The notes beneath the pieces are model-generated. The model saw only the letters and a list, made by a program, of their open reading frames with translations. It did no database searches and was not told the origin of the DNA. Made by a program: the position numbers and the translations under genes. This document shows, piece by piece, positions 51,301 through 64,000 of a stretch of DNA of 64,000 bases. Positions within the stretch are counted from its first letter, which is position 1, and every line of letters begins with the position of its first letter. This stretch comes from Adineta steineri (Eukaryota > Rotifera > Eurotatoria > Adinetida > Adinetidae): positions 19,663 through 83,662 of the forward strand of contig CAJNOI010000303.1 in assembly GCA_905250115.1 (NCBI GenBank), read 5' to 3'.

Positions 51301-53223
51301 ATGCATTTCGTTTATTGCATACTTTTGCTCATTACTTGTTTTGGCATTCTTGTTCATTGTCAAGGTGCACGTGGTGGTGGCGGCGGTCGTGGTGGAGGTA
51401 AACAAATCTGCTTTTTATCTGACATTTTCTAATTTTGTAGATGTAGAAAATTATTGGAATATTTTCGAAATTTTTCTCAATGTGGTAATGATTCATTCAG
51501 ATACATTTTTTACTTATAGGTCGCTCCGGTCGAGAAAATCGAGGAAATCACGGATCTTGTAATAGTCATGAATGTCGACTACATGAAGCTATCGCCAGTA
51601 CAAGCTTTATTGTTATTCTTTTTCTTGCAATTATACTGTTTTGGATATGCATATTTCTCTGTTGTTGCTGCTGTAGTAAAATAACGTCAAACCAAGGGAA
51701 TAACAAATTCGATAATTCGACATCTGACAAAATCGACAGAGAAAAAGCTTATAATATTGATACTTTTCAGTCAGGTATCTGGTCGAGCCTATATTTTCAC
51801 TATGAAAAATACTATGGACCTTATCACTTTCCACTTACATTCGATTCGTCTTCGATGAAAGTAACAGGATCGGGATCGGATGATATTGGTGTATTTACAA
51901 TCGATGGAACCTATTCAACTGAAATAAATCGAATAGATCTAACAAAAACATATCAGCTGGGTACTGGTAATAGTTTAGAGAATTTCGGACATCAAGTAAC
52001 AATTCAATTAACATGGGACAAAACAAATTATCAGTTTGAAGGCATATGGAATATAGAAACGGATAGATATTGTGATAAAGGTAGATTTGAACTTAAATTT
52101 AACACAAAATTGATTCAAAGTAAAGTATTTTGCATTTTCTAAAAATGTTTATTGATTTTGAAATTGTTTTAGTTCAAAGTGACAGTGACGGTACATTTAA
52201 TATTGATTCGTCTTATCCGCAACAATTAAATAGTTATGTAACACGTGAAAATTATTTACGTTTACTATCGATAATAAATCCACTAATGAAAGAAATTAAG
52301 ACATACAAACGTTATAAGTTGGCTTGTTTGATGCCATGCGTCTTTCTTTTCATGGTCGTACTAATATTTGGATTTTTCTGGCGAGCTTACGTCAATGCAC
52401 CATCGGTGTTTTACATAATAGTGGAATTGCTTGTGCCGTAAGTTTAAGTTTTCGAAGTTGTAAATGGTGAAAATTTTTGAGGAAAGAATGTCCCATTATT
52501 TTTTTGGAAGATCTCATCAAATAGAATTGTCAAAACACTTAGATCAGATGAACTTTAGAGTTGCATTTCAGACGCTGCAGAATATGAAACATAAGTCGAC
52601 TTATATAATGTTTTGTTCCAAAAATCATCCAGTTTTTTCGTATTAAGACTTGAATGAAAAACTAGAATCAACAATGTAGTCAACATTGACAAAGTAATAG
52701 ACAAAAAAATTGCTAACTCATTTTTCTCGATTTTTCGATGGACTTCTTTTTGAAAAAAAACTCCAACGCAATGAGAAAAGAGTTAAAAAAAGACGTTTTG
52801 AGTTTAATGGCTCATTTTGAAAGCACATTGAGAAAAGATTTAGTTTCTATTTTGTCTTTTTCTCGTTTTATACGACAATGTGTAAATAAATTGTCTCATT
52901 TAGAATTGGTATCATACGAACGATAGTTAACACTATTGATTCCAAGACTATACTTGTAACTGAAAAACTCAAAGCAACTGTAAAAACATTCTCAGATGAA
53001 ACATTCGCTAGTCCATTTACAAATCCTTCAGAATGGACTATACAAATAGATGATTTTCTAAAGTGTACAGTAAGTAACTATATGTTTTAATTCTGTCTGG
53101 AAATTCATCGTCTAAAATTATTTTGTAATGTATCTTTCATTTTAGTTATCTATAAAACTTCTTCCACCATCTCAAAAAGACCTTGTAAACACAGAAGCAA
53201 CAACAAATTCCTTTATTCTATAA
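51301..53223 (+). CDS. Membrane protein with Gly-rich ectodomain, Cys cluster and beta-rich cytoplasmic domain
   Basis: Five exons (51301-51397, 51520-52119, 52173-52437, 52904-53069, 53146-53223) join in frame to 401 aa. In order: a signal peptide (VYCILLLITCFGILVHC), a short Gly/Arg-rich ectodomain (GARGGGGGRGGG), a transmembrane segment ending in a cysteine cluster (FLCCCCCSK, likely palmitoylated), a domain with WSSLYFHYEKYYGPYHFPL, VTGSGSDDIGVFTIDG and HQVTIQLTWDK, then a second strongly hydrophobic segment (LMPCVFLFMVVLIFGFF) and a C-terminal tail. I do not recognise the family. The GSGSDD.G.F...G pattern looks like a repeated beta-sheet module. An upstream in-frame ATG at 51256 could add 15 residues. 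The intron at 52438-52903 is longer than most here. Confidence 0.7.
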
Positions 53224-53840
53224 TAAAATACTTCAACAATGATTGACATTCACAACTCTAATAAAGAATTTCAATGTCATCGATAATACTTTGGTGTGGG
53301 TATCGACGAAGTTTTTATACGCTTCTCAAATGCACACCCACACTTTCAAGAGATTTACATTTTTTATTCTAAATCATTATTTTCTGAATATTTAAAAGAC
53401 TATTTTCCTCATATATATATCTTGATTATTAATAATCTATTATTTAAATAAAATATGAACAAAACTAGTTTAATTTATGTACAATTAAGTTATTTGAATA
53501 GAAAGATGGATGTGGGTGAAGGACATATTATTATAAATGACAATGTGCTTATGTGCTTGTGCATAAATGAGACAAGAATGGTTCGTTTCACAGGTGATGT
53601 ATCAATGCCCCCTATGAAAGCATCGATTGTTAATGTTAGCACTAGTTTCATTTGGATATCTATAAAGTAATTAACATAATGCCTAAATATCATCATTATT
53701 CAAGGAAGTACGACTATCTGATTAAATCTAAATTCTTAAGTTTACTTCTAATTATTATCAATTATTGATATTTTATATATAGAAAAATTTAAAATACAGA
53801 TTAAAGCCAAACAAGAAAAAACACGATTGTTTAAGATTCG
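53224..53840. other. Intergenic between convergent genes, with hairpin
   Basis: Holds hairpin copy 5 at 53290-53345 and 3' UTRs. A frame at 53455-53670 has no recognisable content. Confidence 0.5.
53290..53345. repeat. G-rich/C-rich hairpin, copy 5
   Basis: GTGTGGGTAT pairs with GCACACCCACAC over 10 positions with 9 matches; an inner GAAG/CTTC pair extends the stem. G-arm first, as in the other copies. Confidence 0.7.
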
Positions 53841-54964
<1,124 letters not shown>

Positions 54965-55508
54965 CTTAAATAAACTAGAAAAAGTCCGTTTTTTTTAAAT
55001 AATAGTAATACCCAATAAATTAAATTAAACGACGTATAATACTTTTTTCGACGTCAATAAATCTCTACAAATACTCATGAAACAATAATACTCATAAAAT
55101 CATTGTCATTTTCATCCCAAAACAAATATTATTTGTTTTTGAAATAGGAAATTTTATCCAATTGTAAGAAAAGAATTTAATGTCGCTGAGTGCTACGAAA
55201 TATTTTTATATTTTATTATATATTTAGTATAGATATACAATGAATTGACATGACATCATAATGCGGTATGCGCCGCTATCAATGTATTTATGATTGTAAT
55301 CAGTAGCGACATTTGTTTTAAAATAAAATGAAAAGCACATGTGTTTTTCTTCTTGCAAAATTGGAATCCTCCATAATATATAAAATATATTAATACTTTT
55401 TTCTTTGCAAAGACTCACTTTAACTTTCATCACGTTTCACTGTTAAATGAAAACGTCAAAACTTCTTTTATTCTTATTGTAGAGATATTATATTAAAAAA
55501 AACTTATC
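54965..55508. promoter_or_regulatory. Divergent promoter region of HTATIP2 and DIS3L2
   Basis: 544 bp between the two divergent start codons, AT-rich, presumably carrying both promoters. A frame at 55224-55433 is not supported. Confidence 0.55.
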
Positions 55509-58500
55509 ATGTCAAACGCACGACGACCAAATGTATGTTTTGAAAATTTTGAAAAAAAATTTATTTTTTCTTAATATTATTAGTATAATAATAATTATCG
55601 TGGAAATAATACACGTGGAGGGAGAAATCCAAATTATCGACAACAGAATCCAAGTAAGTTATTGTATGAGATGAAAAATATGAATCATTAGCAAATATCA
55701 CTCGGAATATTCCAAGAAATAATAATTACTCAATTTACTGGATAAAAATCTTGTCACTACATGAGTCAAGGATTAATAATAACCATTACTACTTCATAGG
55801 AAATAAGTCTGTATATCATTATTTATAAATTTCTTCCATTCATAGATGCTAATCAACAAAATTATCCTGATCAATATCCACCTGGTCCACAAGATGGTGG
55901 ATTTGATACTAGTGCATGGGGTAATTATAACAACTATTATCCTACACAGTATAATAACAATAATAATAATAACACTAATAATCAACCACGTGGTAACAAT
56001 CCAAGGCCTCGATCCAATCATCAAAATAATCAACCACGTCAACAAAATACAAATAATTTAACTTTGGTATATAATTATTCTTTGTATGAGAGTATATTCT
56101 TTTGATTTTCATTATAGTCTTGTGAAGAATACTTGAATGAAGAACAAGTTCTACAAGATATTACGGCAAAGAAAACTATACGTGGAATTTTACGGATCAA
56201 TGCTAAACAATATACTGATGCATTTATTAGTGATCCTGTAAGAGAATTTTTTCTCTTATTATTATTAAATACAGAAAAGGAAAAAAAACAATTTTTATTT
56301 TTAGGATGGTGGCCCAGATTTTTTTATAGATAATATTCGTGATCGTAATCGAGCATTGAATTTAGATGAAGTCGCTGCTGAAATTAAACCTAAACGAGAA
56401 TGGAAGATTATCCCTGAATATTCTAATTTAGTAAATATTTTTTTAATTTTTGTAAATATTTAATAACTTTTAATTTAATTAAGGTTGAACAATCTATTCG
56501 TGAAATAAGAAGTGGCAAAGCATCAGATGAGAAACAGGATACATCAACTGAAAATAATCCACCAAAAGATTCTCCATCAAAACGTGATAATAAACGGCAA
56601 ACAATTGCTACATTAAATAATGAAAATATTAATTTAACTAATGAAATGATTGAAAAGATTCCTGATGAATATTTTCAAAGAACAGTTAAAGTTGTGTTCC
56701 TTTTTCGGCGAAGACACACAATGAAAGCTGCAGGATTACTTAAAAAAATGCCTGATAATAATCCAAATTTTGCTTTGTTCTCTCCAATGGATAGGTAAAT
56801 ATTTAGCAATTTTTATTTTTACAAAACAGTATTTTCTTTTATGAAATCAATGCGAAAACTACTCTAAATGAATCATATTATTTCAAGTGAACTTGAGAAA
56901 AATTCCGTTTTCATATTTTTTATTTATTTAAGAAATTCTATTTTAAATCTGCACTTTGTTTGCTTAGTCGAATACCTCGTCTAATGATTTCGATGTCTAA
57001 TTGTCCACCCGGTAACGATCAGAGAGTGCTTTTTTGTGCCCTATATAATCAATGTGTTTTTATTTAGATTTTAAAGATCGGCCGAGTGATTACGAAAAAG
57101 CATTGTTCGTTGCAAAAATTGTCGAAATACCTATTGATAAAAAATATGCACGCGGGTACATCATTTCAAGAGAAAATTTTCTGGGAAAAACTTTTTTTTT
57201 TGCAGAGAATTATTGGAAAGTCTGGGTGATGCAGATACACTTGAAGGTCAAAGTAAAGCTATTCTAATGGAAAATGATATTCGAGATGAAGAATTTACTG
57301 ATGAAGTAAGAAAAAAGAAATATTATTTGATTTGATTTTGATAAATATTTGTAGGTTATTAAATGTTTACCATTAGAAAAAGATAAATGGAGTATTCCTG
57401 AAGAAGAATTTTCTAAACGATTAGATCTACGAAATCAATGTATATTTACTATTGATCCAGCAACTGCACGAGATCTTGATGATGCACTAAGTTGTGAACG
57501 ACTTGAAAATGGTATTTTAAATATTTTTTAAATTATTCAAAAAAATATAGAATATTTTTATTCTAGGACATTATAAAATTGGTGTTCATATTGCTGATGT
57601 CAGTTATTTTGTTCAAGAACAAACACCACTTGATAATGAAGCGGCTCAACGTACGACGAGTGTTTATCTTGTTGAACGAGTAAGAAAATGAAGATTGAAA
57701 AAATTCTCTTAATTTTATTTCGTAGGTCATTCCTATGTTACCACGATTATTATGTGATCGATTATGTAGTTTAAATCCTAATGAAGATCGTCTAACATAT
57801 TCTGTGATATGGACTATGAATGAAGCTGGTGAAGTATGATAGATTTTATCTTTTGCTAAAATACGATAATTTTTTTTTATTAGATTCTTAATGAACAATT
57901 TACACGTAGTATTATTCGATCGTGTGCTAAACTAAGTTATGATCATGCTCAGGTATATATGATATTTCCTTAGATAATAATAATATCTTTTTCCTTAATC
58001 AAATAGGATATTATCGATCATCCGGATAAACAATTTCAAATTGAAGATTTACCAGAAATAACAAATAATTTTACTGTTAATGATATAAAAAGAATTGTTT
58101 TACAACTCTATGAAATTTCCAAAGTTCTACGATCAAAACGTGCTGGTGCATTAACATTAAATCAACCTAAATTGCAATACAATATGAAAGCTGATAGTAA
58201 AATTCCCCTAAGTTTTTCCATCTATCAACAAAAAGAAAGTAATCGATTAGTTGAAGAATACATGCTTTTAGCAAATATGCAAGTTGCACGTAAATTATGT
58301 TTAACAGAACGTATATTTGATAAAGTTATTTTACGTCGTCATCCACCACCTAATGCCACAACATTACAAAATACACTTAAAATAATAAAATCAGTTGGAA
58401 TTGAAATTGAAGGAAAATCATCGGATGAAATTGCAAAAGCTATTCGAACAATTAATAATGAATCAACACAAAAATTACTTATACATTTACTTGCTAAATC

Positions 58501-60142
58501 AATGCAATTAGCTATTTATTGTTGTGCATCATGTGTACCAAGTAATAATTATTCACATTATGCACTTAATGTTGAATTTTATACACATTTTACATCACCA
58601 ATTCGACGATATCCAGATATACTTGTTCATCGTTTACTTGGTGCTACACTTGGTAATGATAAATCTTTTTTTTTTTTGGAAAATTTATTTCAATTTTAGA
58701 TTATAATGATAATCTTTATCAAACACCACGAGTACTTGAACAAATAGCACAATTATGTAATGAAAAGAAGATAAATGCTAAAACATGTTCAGAACGTAGT
58801 GCTGAACTTTATCTAGCTGTTCTTATTCGAGTAAGTATTATACTGACACATAATATTTAATGATCCGTAACATTAGGCATTGTTTGACACATGGATAACC
58901 TTTAACCTATGTCATTGAAAATATGATTGATACTTTTATCCTTGATTGCGGTCATTTTATTTCACAAATAATTGATTATTTAGTTTTAGACATAAAAAAA
59001 TTTGAAAATATTTTTCTCTCTCAGATATTAATCTGTTCTGTTAAGATTGATTTGTAGACGTCGTCTAAGTATCCGAGAGTTATAAAAACATCTAAAATCA
59101 ATATTTATTTTGTGTAGTAAATATTTGTATGTCGACAAAACTCTTTTCTGGAGACAATCGTGTGTTTTTTTTATATGTGACTGTAAAAGGATACTTTATT
59201 CATGTTAGTATTTCATCTAAAATTTAATGTCACGGCAAAAGTAAAAATCAAGGATTTTTTTTAATTAAGTGTGAAGGAAATAATGATTCTTAATCTTATT
59301 TAAATTTAAGAATATTTTCAAATTCGCTTTTTTTCTGATGATCATCATTACCTAGAATTTTCATGATGTATCTAATCCATGTCAATGAACATTGAATGAA
59401 CCATAGAAATGCTATCATTAATTACAGATATATATATATTTATATACGTTGTTAATAGTCACAAAAAAAAATGATATCAATTTTTTCATGCGAACTAATC
59501 ATATATTTCATCTCTTCAGATGAATGCTTGATTAATCATATTAGAAAATAATTTAATCCTCGAGCTATTTATCAATTATTAATAAGATATATATAACTAA
59601 TCTTCTAGGAATATGGCACAATATCTGATGAAGCTGTTATTGTTGGAGTAAAAGATGAAAGTCTTGATATTTATCTGTTTCGTATTGGAGTACCATTACG
59701 TGTTGGCATCAATGTAAGTATTTAATTCATAGTTCTTTTACTTCTCATCATTTAATCTTATAAGAATTTACCATTGGATCATCCACGTACGAATTATCAA
59801 AAATTATCAAATACACAATCAGCTGAATTAACAATCTATTGGAAACAAAATGATCCACCGCAAACAATAAAACAAATTTTAAAACCATTTGATATAATCA
59901 ATGTTGATATTATGTCAGAATTTGATTTGAATATGAAAAAACTTAAATTAACTGTTTGTTTACATTTGACAAATTTGTTTTTTCAATGAAATTTTTATCT
60001 TGTTTTTTTTTCATAGGCTCAATTACGTCATCCAAATGCAGAAAAATTAACAACATTAGCTAATCTATGTACATCAACATTACCTGAAAATAATATTACT
60101 ATACAACAACGACAAGATTTTGATCCCTATTCAGAATATTAA
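55509..60142 (+). CDS. DIS3L2: DIS3L2-like 3'-5' exoribonuclease
   Basis: RNase II/RNB-family exonuclease of the cytoplasmic DIS3L2 group, which degrades uridylated RNAs independently of the exosome. The N-terminus is Asn/Gln/Gly-rich and disordered (55509 to about 56065). Cold-shock domains follow ([19 protein letters not shown].., [17 protein letters not shown]). The RNB domain contains the catalytic Asp cluster [77 protein letters not shown], all intact, so activity is expected. The S1-like C-terminal part includes [13 protein letters not shown] and LRVGIN. No PIN domain is present at the N-terminus, which separates it from DIS3 and DIS3L1. It is split by many 50-70 nt introns plus a long one at about 58831-59609. 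Confidence 0.94.
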
Positions 60143-60737
60143 ATTATTTTGATATAAAAGTGTTTCTTTCTTCTTTTTCTTTTGCGTTTGTTTTTTTAAT
60201 AACTATTATTTTCATCTCTATTCGTACATAGATACAGTTATATGCAGTATGTGTGTATGTATAGCTAATTTACATATTTTAACACCAGAAAAAAAGCGTT
60301 TTATTCGTTATTTACCTTCGACTCTCTTGATTGATTTTCATGACGTCCTTGCATCATTTTTTCATATTCTCTTAATGTCTTCTTTTGCTATGTTATAGAT
60401 GATATACACATGTCTTTTTATCATCCAGTAACGACGACGAGAAACAAGTAATCAACAAGGAAAGAAAGTGCTGCATCATCGTCAACACGTACACATACCT
60501 TTCCGATCGCGCACACTACAGGTAAAGATTCATAAAGTATGCAAACAGAAAGCAAGGAAAAAAAAAGAAGAGAAAGAATAGACTTGTTTATTCTTTGTGT
60601 TAGTAACAATTCACATGTCGAATAATAATAATATGATTTACCTAGATATATCACTTTCTATCAATCATGATCGTTTGATGCTCTTATCAGTTTGCTACAT
60701 ATACTAAATATTATTATTATTATTAATATCATTATAA
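60143..60737. promoter_or_regulatory. Intergenic between DIS3L2 and the Q-rich gene
   Basis: AT-rich DNA with DIS3L2 3' UTR to the left and the promoter of the next gene to the right. Open frames on the minus strand near 60421-60654 have no recognisable content. Confidence 0.45.
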
Positions 60738-63700
60738 ATGGATACCTGGTAAGTTACTCATTTATATTATATTATATATATTTATTTGATTTTGCGGTTT
60801 GTTTTTTTCGTAATTTTATTTAGTGAGACAAATAAATTATATAAAATTCCTTTCAAAACATGTCGCAATTATACTATTGATCATGATCTTGTTACTATAC
60901 GGCTAGATATTGAATGGTCTCGGAAAGGTGGTGATGATCCCGAGCTTGTCATGGATATAACTAATAAAAGTAAGAAGAAAAAAAAAAAGAATTTTTTTAA
61001 TTTATTTATTTGATTTTTTATATTTAGAACCTGTGTCTTTTATTCAACAAAATCAGTCATCCCCTGTATTTATTAATCCCGTCCATCATCATCATCCTCA
61101 ACAACAACAACCACAACACCGACAGGAAAATTTTCAGTCAACAAATCAACAACAACAACAACAACAACATCAATTATATCATTTATCTCCAAATAATCAT
61201 GATCTATCACGATCAACAATTATATCTGGTGATCATAATGATGTATCTTCAACTACAACATCAGGATTTCATGATGTTACTCAATCCCATTCCCAATTAC
61301 AAATTCAATCACCAGTATTATCGACTTCTGACCTAGCAATTCAACAAATAGCGAATGATTTAAAATCACAATTAACTCCTATTCTACCACGTCAATCAAC
61401 ATTCAATCCACAGTATTTATCACCTCAACATGTTATTCAAACTCCATCATCGAATATGAATGATTCTCGAATACCAATGCCGATATCAGCGATCAGGTAT
61501 TAATAACTTTTTTTTTATCATAATACGATTACAGATAAAAATTGTTGACCTTGAATAATATATAGAAATACAACATAACAAGTGTGGTTTATTTTTACTC
61601 TGGTCTTTTCTTCATCTACTTATTTACATAATAATAATTTTTTTTTTAGTTCTTCATCACAAATCAAACAGATGGCTTCGGGAACAATGCATATACATGA
61701 TCTACGACAATCACCACCTATGTCAACCGGTCAATCAAGAGGATATGTTATATGTCATTGTTCACATCCAGGAAATCATGAACATAATTGTCCTGCAATT
61801 ACTCCAAATAAACAGCAATCAAATACAAATCTACCTTCTGACATTATGTATATACCATCAAATAATCGACCCATTGCTCCTCGAACTAGTTTTATTCCTC
61901 AGCCACACTCGAATGATACAATTTTAACTCCATCCCCAAAAGAACCCATACCAACAACGACTTTATTTCATTTTCCAAATCCTAATGTTATGAAAGCTTC
62001 TAATTTATCCTCAGATATAACAACAATTGTTTCTCAACCACCACAATTTATCAATAATAATCTAGCATGTTCAACAATAAAAAATCCTTCATTAACTATT
62101 AATCGTAATTTCAATCAAGACGCATTCGTATTTCCTCCTTCACTGATTCACAGTAACCAGTCAAAGTAAATATTCATTATAATAGAAATTTTCTTTTTTC
62201 ATTTTATGTTTTAGTTATCAAATAAGCCCGTCAAGACCAATGCCGATTGTACAACAACAAAGTATACCATTACAAAATCCACCACGGCAACGAAAAAAAC
62301 CATTAACAAAGAGAAGCCCATTAAATAATCAAAATCAACATAGACCATTATTTCCAAATCGAAGTATAAAATTAATTTTCTATGAAATATTAATTAAAAA
62401 ACAAAAACTTTTTTTTTAGATGACTCTTCATCAAAAGTTTCTGTGATAAATTCATTTAATCAACCAATAAGACAACCTCAACAGAATAATAATCATTCAA
62501 ATTATGTACTATATCCTACTCAATTACAACCAGGAATATTTACACTTCAAGATAATTCTCAAGTAGATTCGAAAATAAAATAATAAAATTTTATTACTTT
62601 TGTTTTTCATTTTATTTTATAGACATCTATGAATTTACCATCATCATCATCGTGTAATACGCTACATACTGCAACAAATGACATAACAGGAAATACTACA
62701 CAACGGCGTTCATCCCATGCAGAGTCAGTAAGATCGCCAGTGCAACTTGACCTACTTACAGGACAAAACTCAGTTCAACCATCAGTTAGTACAGACGCTA
62801 TTGTACGAACTATTAATGATGTTGTTGACGGTAAAGTTGCTATTACAGATAATAAGAATACATCGGCATCAACTGGTTTACAACAACAACAGCAAACGAA
62901 GCCATCACCATTTGAACCTAAATGTGTTTGGGAACAAAATGGACCAGTTAAAACAAAAACATATTTATCACCATTAGATCAAAAACAACACTTACCATCT
63001 TATGATTCAAATGTTTCAACATTGACTAATCAAAATGTTCGTAATATTACATCACAAATTGTTCGTTCTCCTACTCTAGAAGAAAATGGAAGCAATACAT
63101 TAGTGCAACAACAAGTGACAAATACAACTAAAAAAAGAAATCGACCAAAACCTACTAATAATCAAGCATCAAAACGTGTGTGTAAAACTACTATTAATAC
63201 AACACAATCTACAATCATATCAACTGTTACTTCAACATCAACTGTAATTGAACAGCCTATTTTATCAACTCCTACGTCTATATCATCAGAACGTATTACA
63301 ACTCCACATGCACCTAATGATAATATAAATTCAAATTTGTCAAATGATTTATGGGCAACAGTAGTAGATATAGATATGGGTCATATTAATACTTTACGTA
63401 ATAGTTCTGGTACTGGTAACGCATCCGAACAAATACTAGTATCAGATAGAGTGTATGATTTTGAGTTTGATGATATTTCCTCAAAACCCAATGAACGTTT
63501 TAATTCATCAACTCCACCATTAGCATTAATGTCGATATCAGATCCTACTGCATTATTAACTTCACCAATAACAGAAAAATCATCAATAGCATCGATCGCG
63601 TCTGTGCCTAGTCCTGATGATGTTTATGCAAATTTTTTTCCGTTTAATGTACAATCTTGTTCAGGAGCAGCAGCAGCAGCATCGCAAGAAAATCAAGTAA

Positions 63701-63834
63701 CATCATCTGTATTAACACCGCCTGATTTTCAAAGTACACACGTACGTCAATCACAACTTCATTCTCAAAATTTTGAATATAATGATTCAAGTCACCAAAC
63801 ACAAGTAAGGTTATTATTCGATGTGCTATCTTAA
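60738..63834 (+). CDS. Q/N/S/T-rich, probably nuclear protein
   Basis: Exons 60738-60748 (11 nt), 60824-60969, 61028-61496, 61650-62165, about 62213-62363, 62420-62562 and 62623 onwards join in frame. The first 55 residues look folded (MDTCETNKLYKIPFKTC, LDIEWSRKGGDDPELVMDI) and may be the only ordered domain; I do not recognise it. The rest is low complexity: HHHHPQQQQPQHR, QQQQQQQH, a basic patch RQRKKPLTKRSP and KKRNRPKP, which are likely nuclear localisation signals, and an acidic-aromatic C-terminal piece (DRVYDFEFDDISS) that could be an activation segment. The last exon either reads to the stop at 63832-63834 or splices at a GTAAGG donor (63808) to an AG at about 63866, giving a different short tail. 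A transcription regulator is plausible but unproven. Confidence 0.65.
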
Positions 63835-64000
63835 TGTTAATAAAGCACAGTTATGTAATGTATTAGGCAACAGTTTTCAACGATATATACATATAAAAAT
63901 CGACCATTTTTTTTTGAAAATTTCAAATAAATTTGTATTTTTTCGTAATTAAAATAAAAATTGTTTTGTGTTTCTAATATAGTTTTTATTAAATTTAAAA
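63835..64000. other. 3' end of the Q-rich gene
   Basis: Contains the alternative terminal exon (from about 63867, ATVFNDIYI-stop) and A-rich 3' UTR sequence up to the window edge. Confidence 0.4.

Noticed and set aside
53455-53670. 71-residue plus-strand frame
   Set aside because: No domain, and the opposite frame is equally open; likely chance.

Overview
The window looks like nuclear DNA from an animal, most probably a bdelloid rotifer. The sequence is very AT-rich. Genes are packed with many GT-AG introns of about 50-60 nt, and the protein set is metazoan: PLK4, a BUB1-type kinase, glypican, a MEIS/homothorax homeobox factor, a neuronal calcium sensor, ILVBL, HTATIP2, DIS3L2 and PPP1R36. 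With these sit a secreted GH92 mannosidase of a mainly bacterial family, a class A receptor, a Penelope-like GIY-YIG remnant, and G-rich hairpins containing TGTGGG-like units, which I recall as a bdelloid telomeric motif. The rotifer assignment is inference. There are two assembly gaps, at 1385-1394 and 40424-40523.

Layout. At 1-4430 (plus strand) are an aldehyde dehydrogenase pseudogene fragment, an intact-looking aldehyde dehydrogenase interrupted by a gap, and a SANT/trihelix-type DNA-binding protein. From 5086 to 27194 six genes all lie on the minus strand: PLK4, glypican, GH92 alpha-mannosidase, BUB1-like kinase, acetyl-CoA hydrolase/4-hydroxybutyrate CoA-transferase, and MEIS/homothorax. 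From 29037 to 36824 (plus) are PPP1R36, a visinin/frequenin-type calcium sensor and a secreted protein of unknown function. A repeat-bearing stretch at 36825-38500 holds hairpins and the retroelement remnant. Next come a minus-strand OB-fold/zinc-ribbon protein, a plus-strand protein of unknown function, minus-strand ILVBL, a MITE-like element (45944-46302) and a minus-strand receptor. A long, nearly gene-free stretch (47359-51300) follows. The right end holds a plus-strand membrane protein, minus-strand HTATIP2, plus-strand DIS3L2 and a plus-strand Q/N/S/T-rich nuclear protein that reaches the window edge.

The genes do not form one pathway. Two (PLK4 and BUB1-like) act in centriole duplication and the spindle checkpoint, and several are metabolic enzymes. 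For every gene where I traced all exons the model closes in frame: PLK4 974 aa, BUB1-like 681 aa, glypican 601 aa, MEIS 456 aa, calcium sensor 191 aa, HTATIP2 232 aa, membrane protein 401 aa.

The most unusual observations are: a GH92 gene whose last exon cannot be reached by any GT-AG junction but can by an AT-AC one; a family of dispersed G-rich hairpins; a 333-bp inverted-repeat element with a 10-bp flanking duplication; a 10-nt constitutive microexon in ALDH; a 15-nt cassette-like microexon after the MEIS homeodomain; and two alternative first exons for PLK4.
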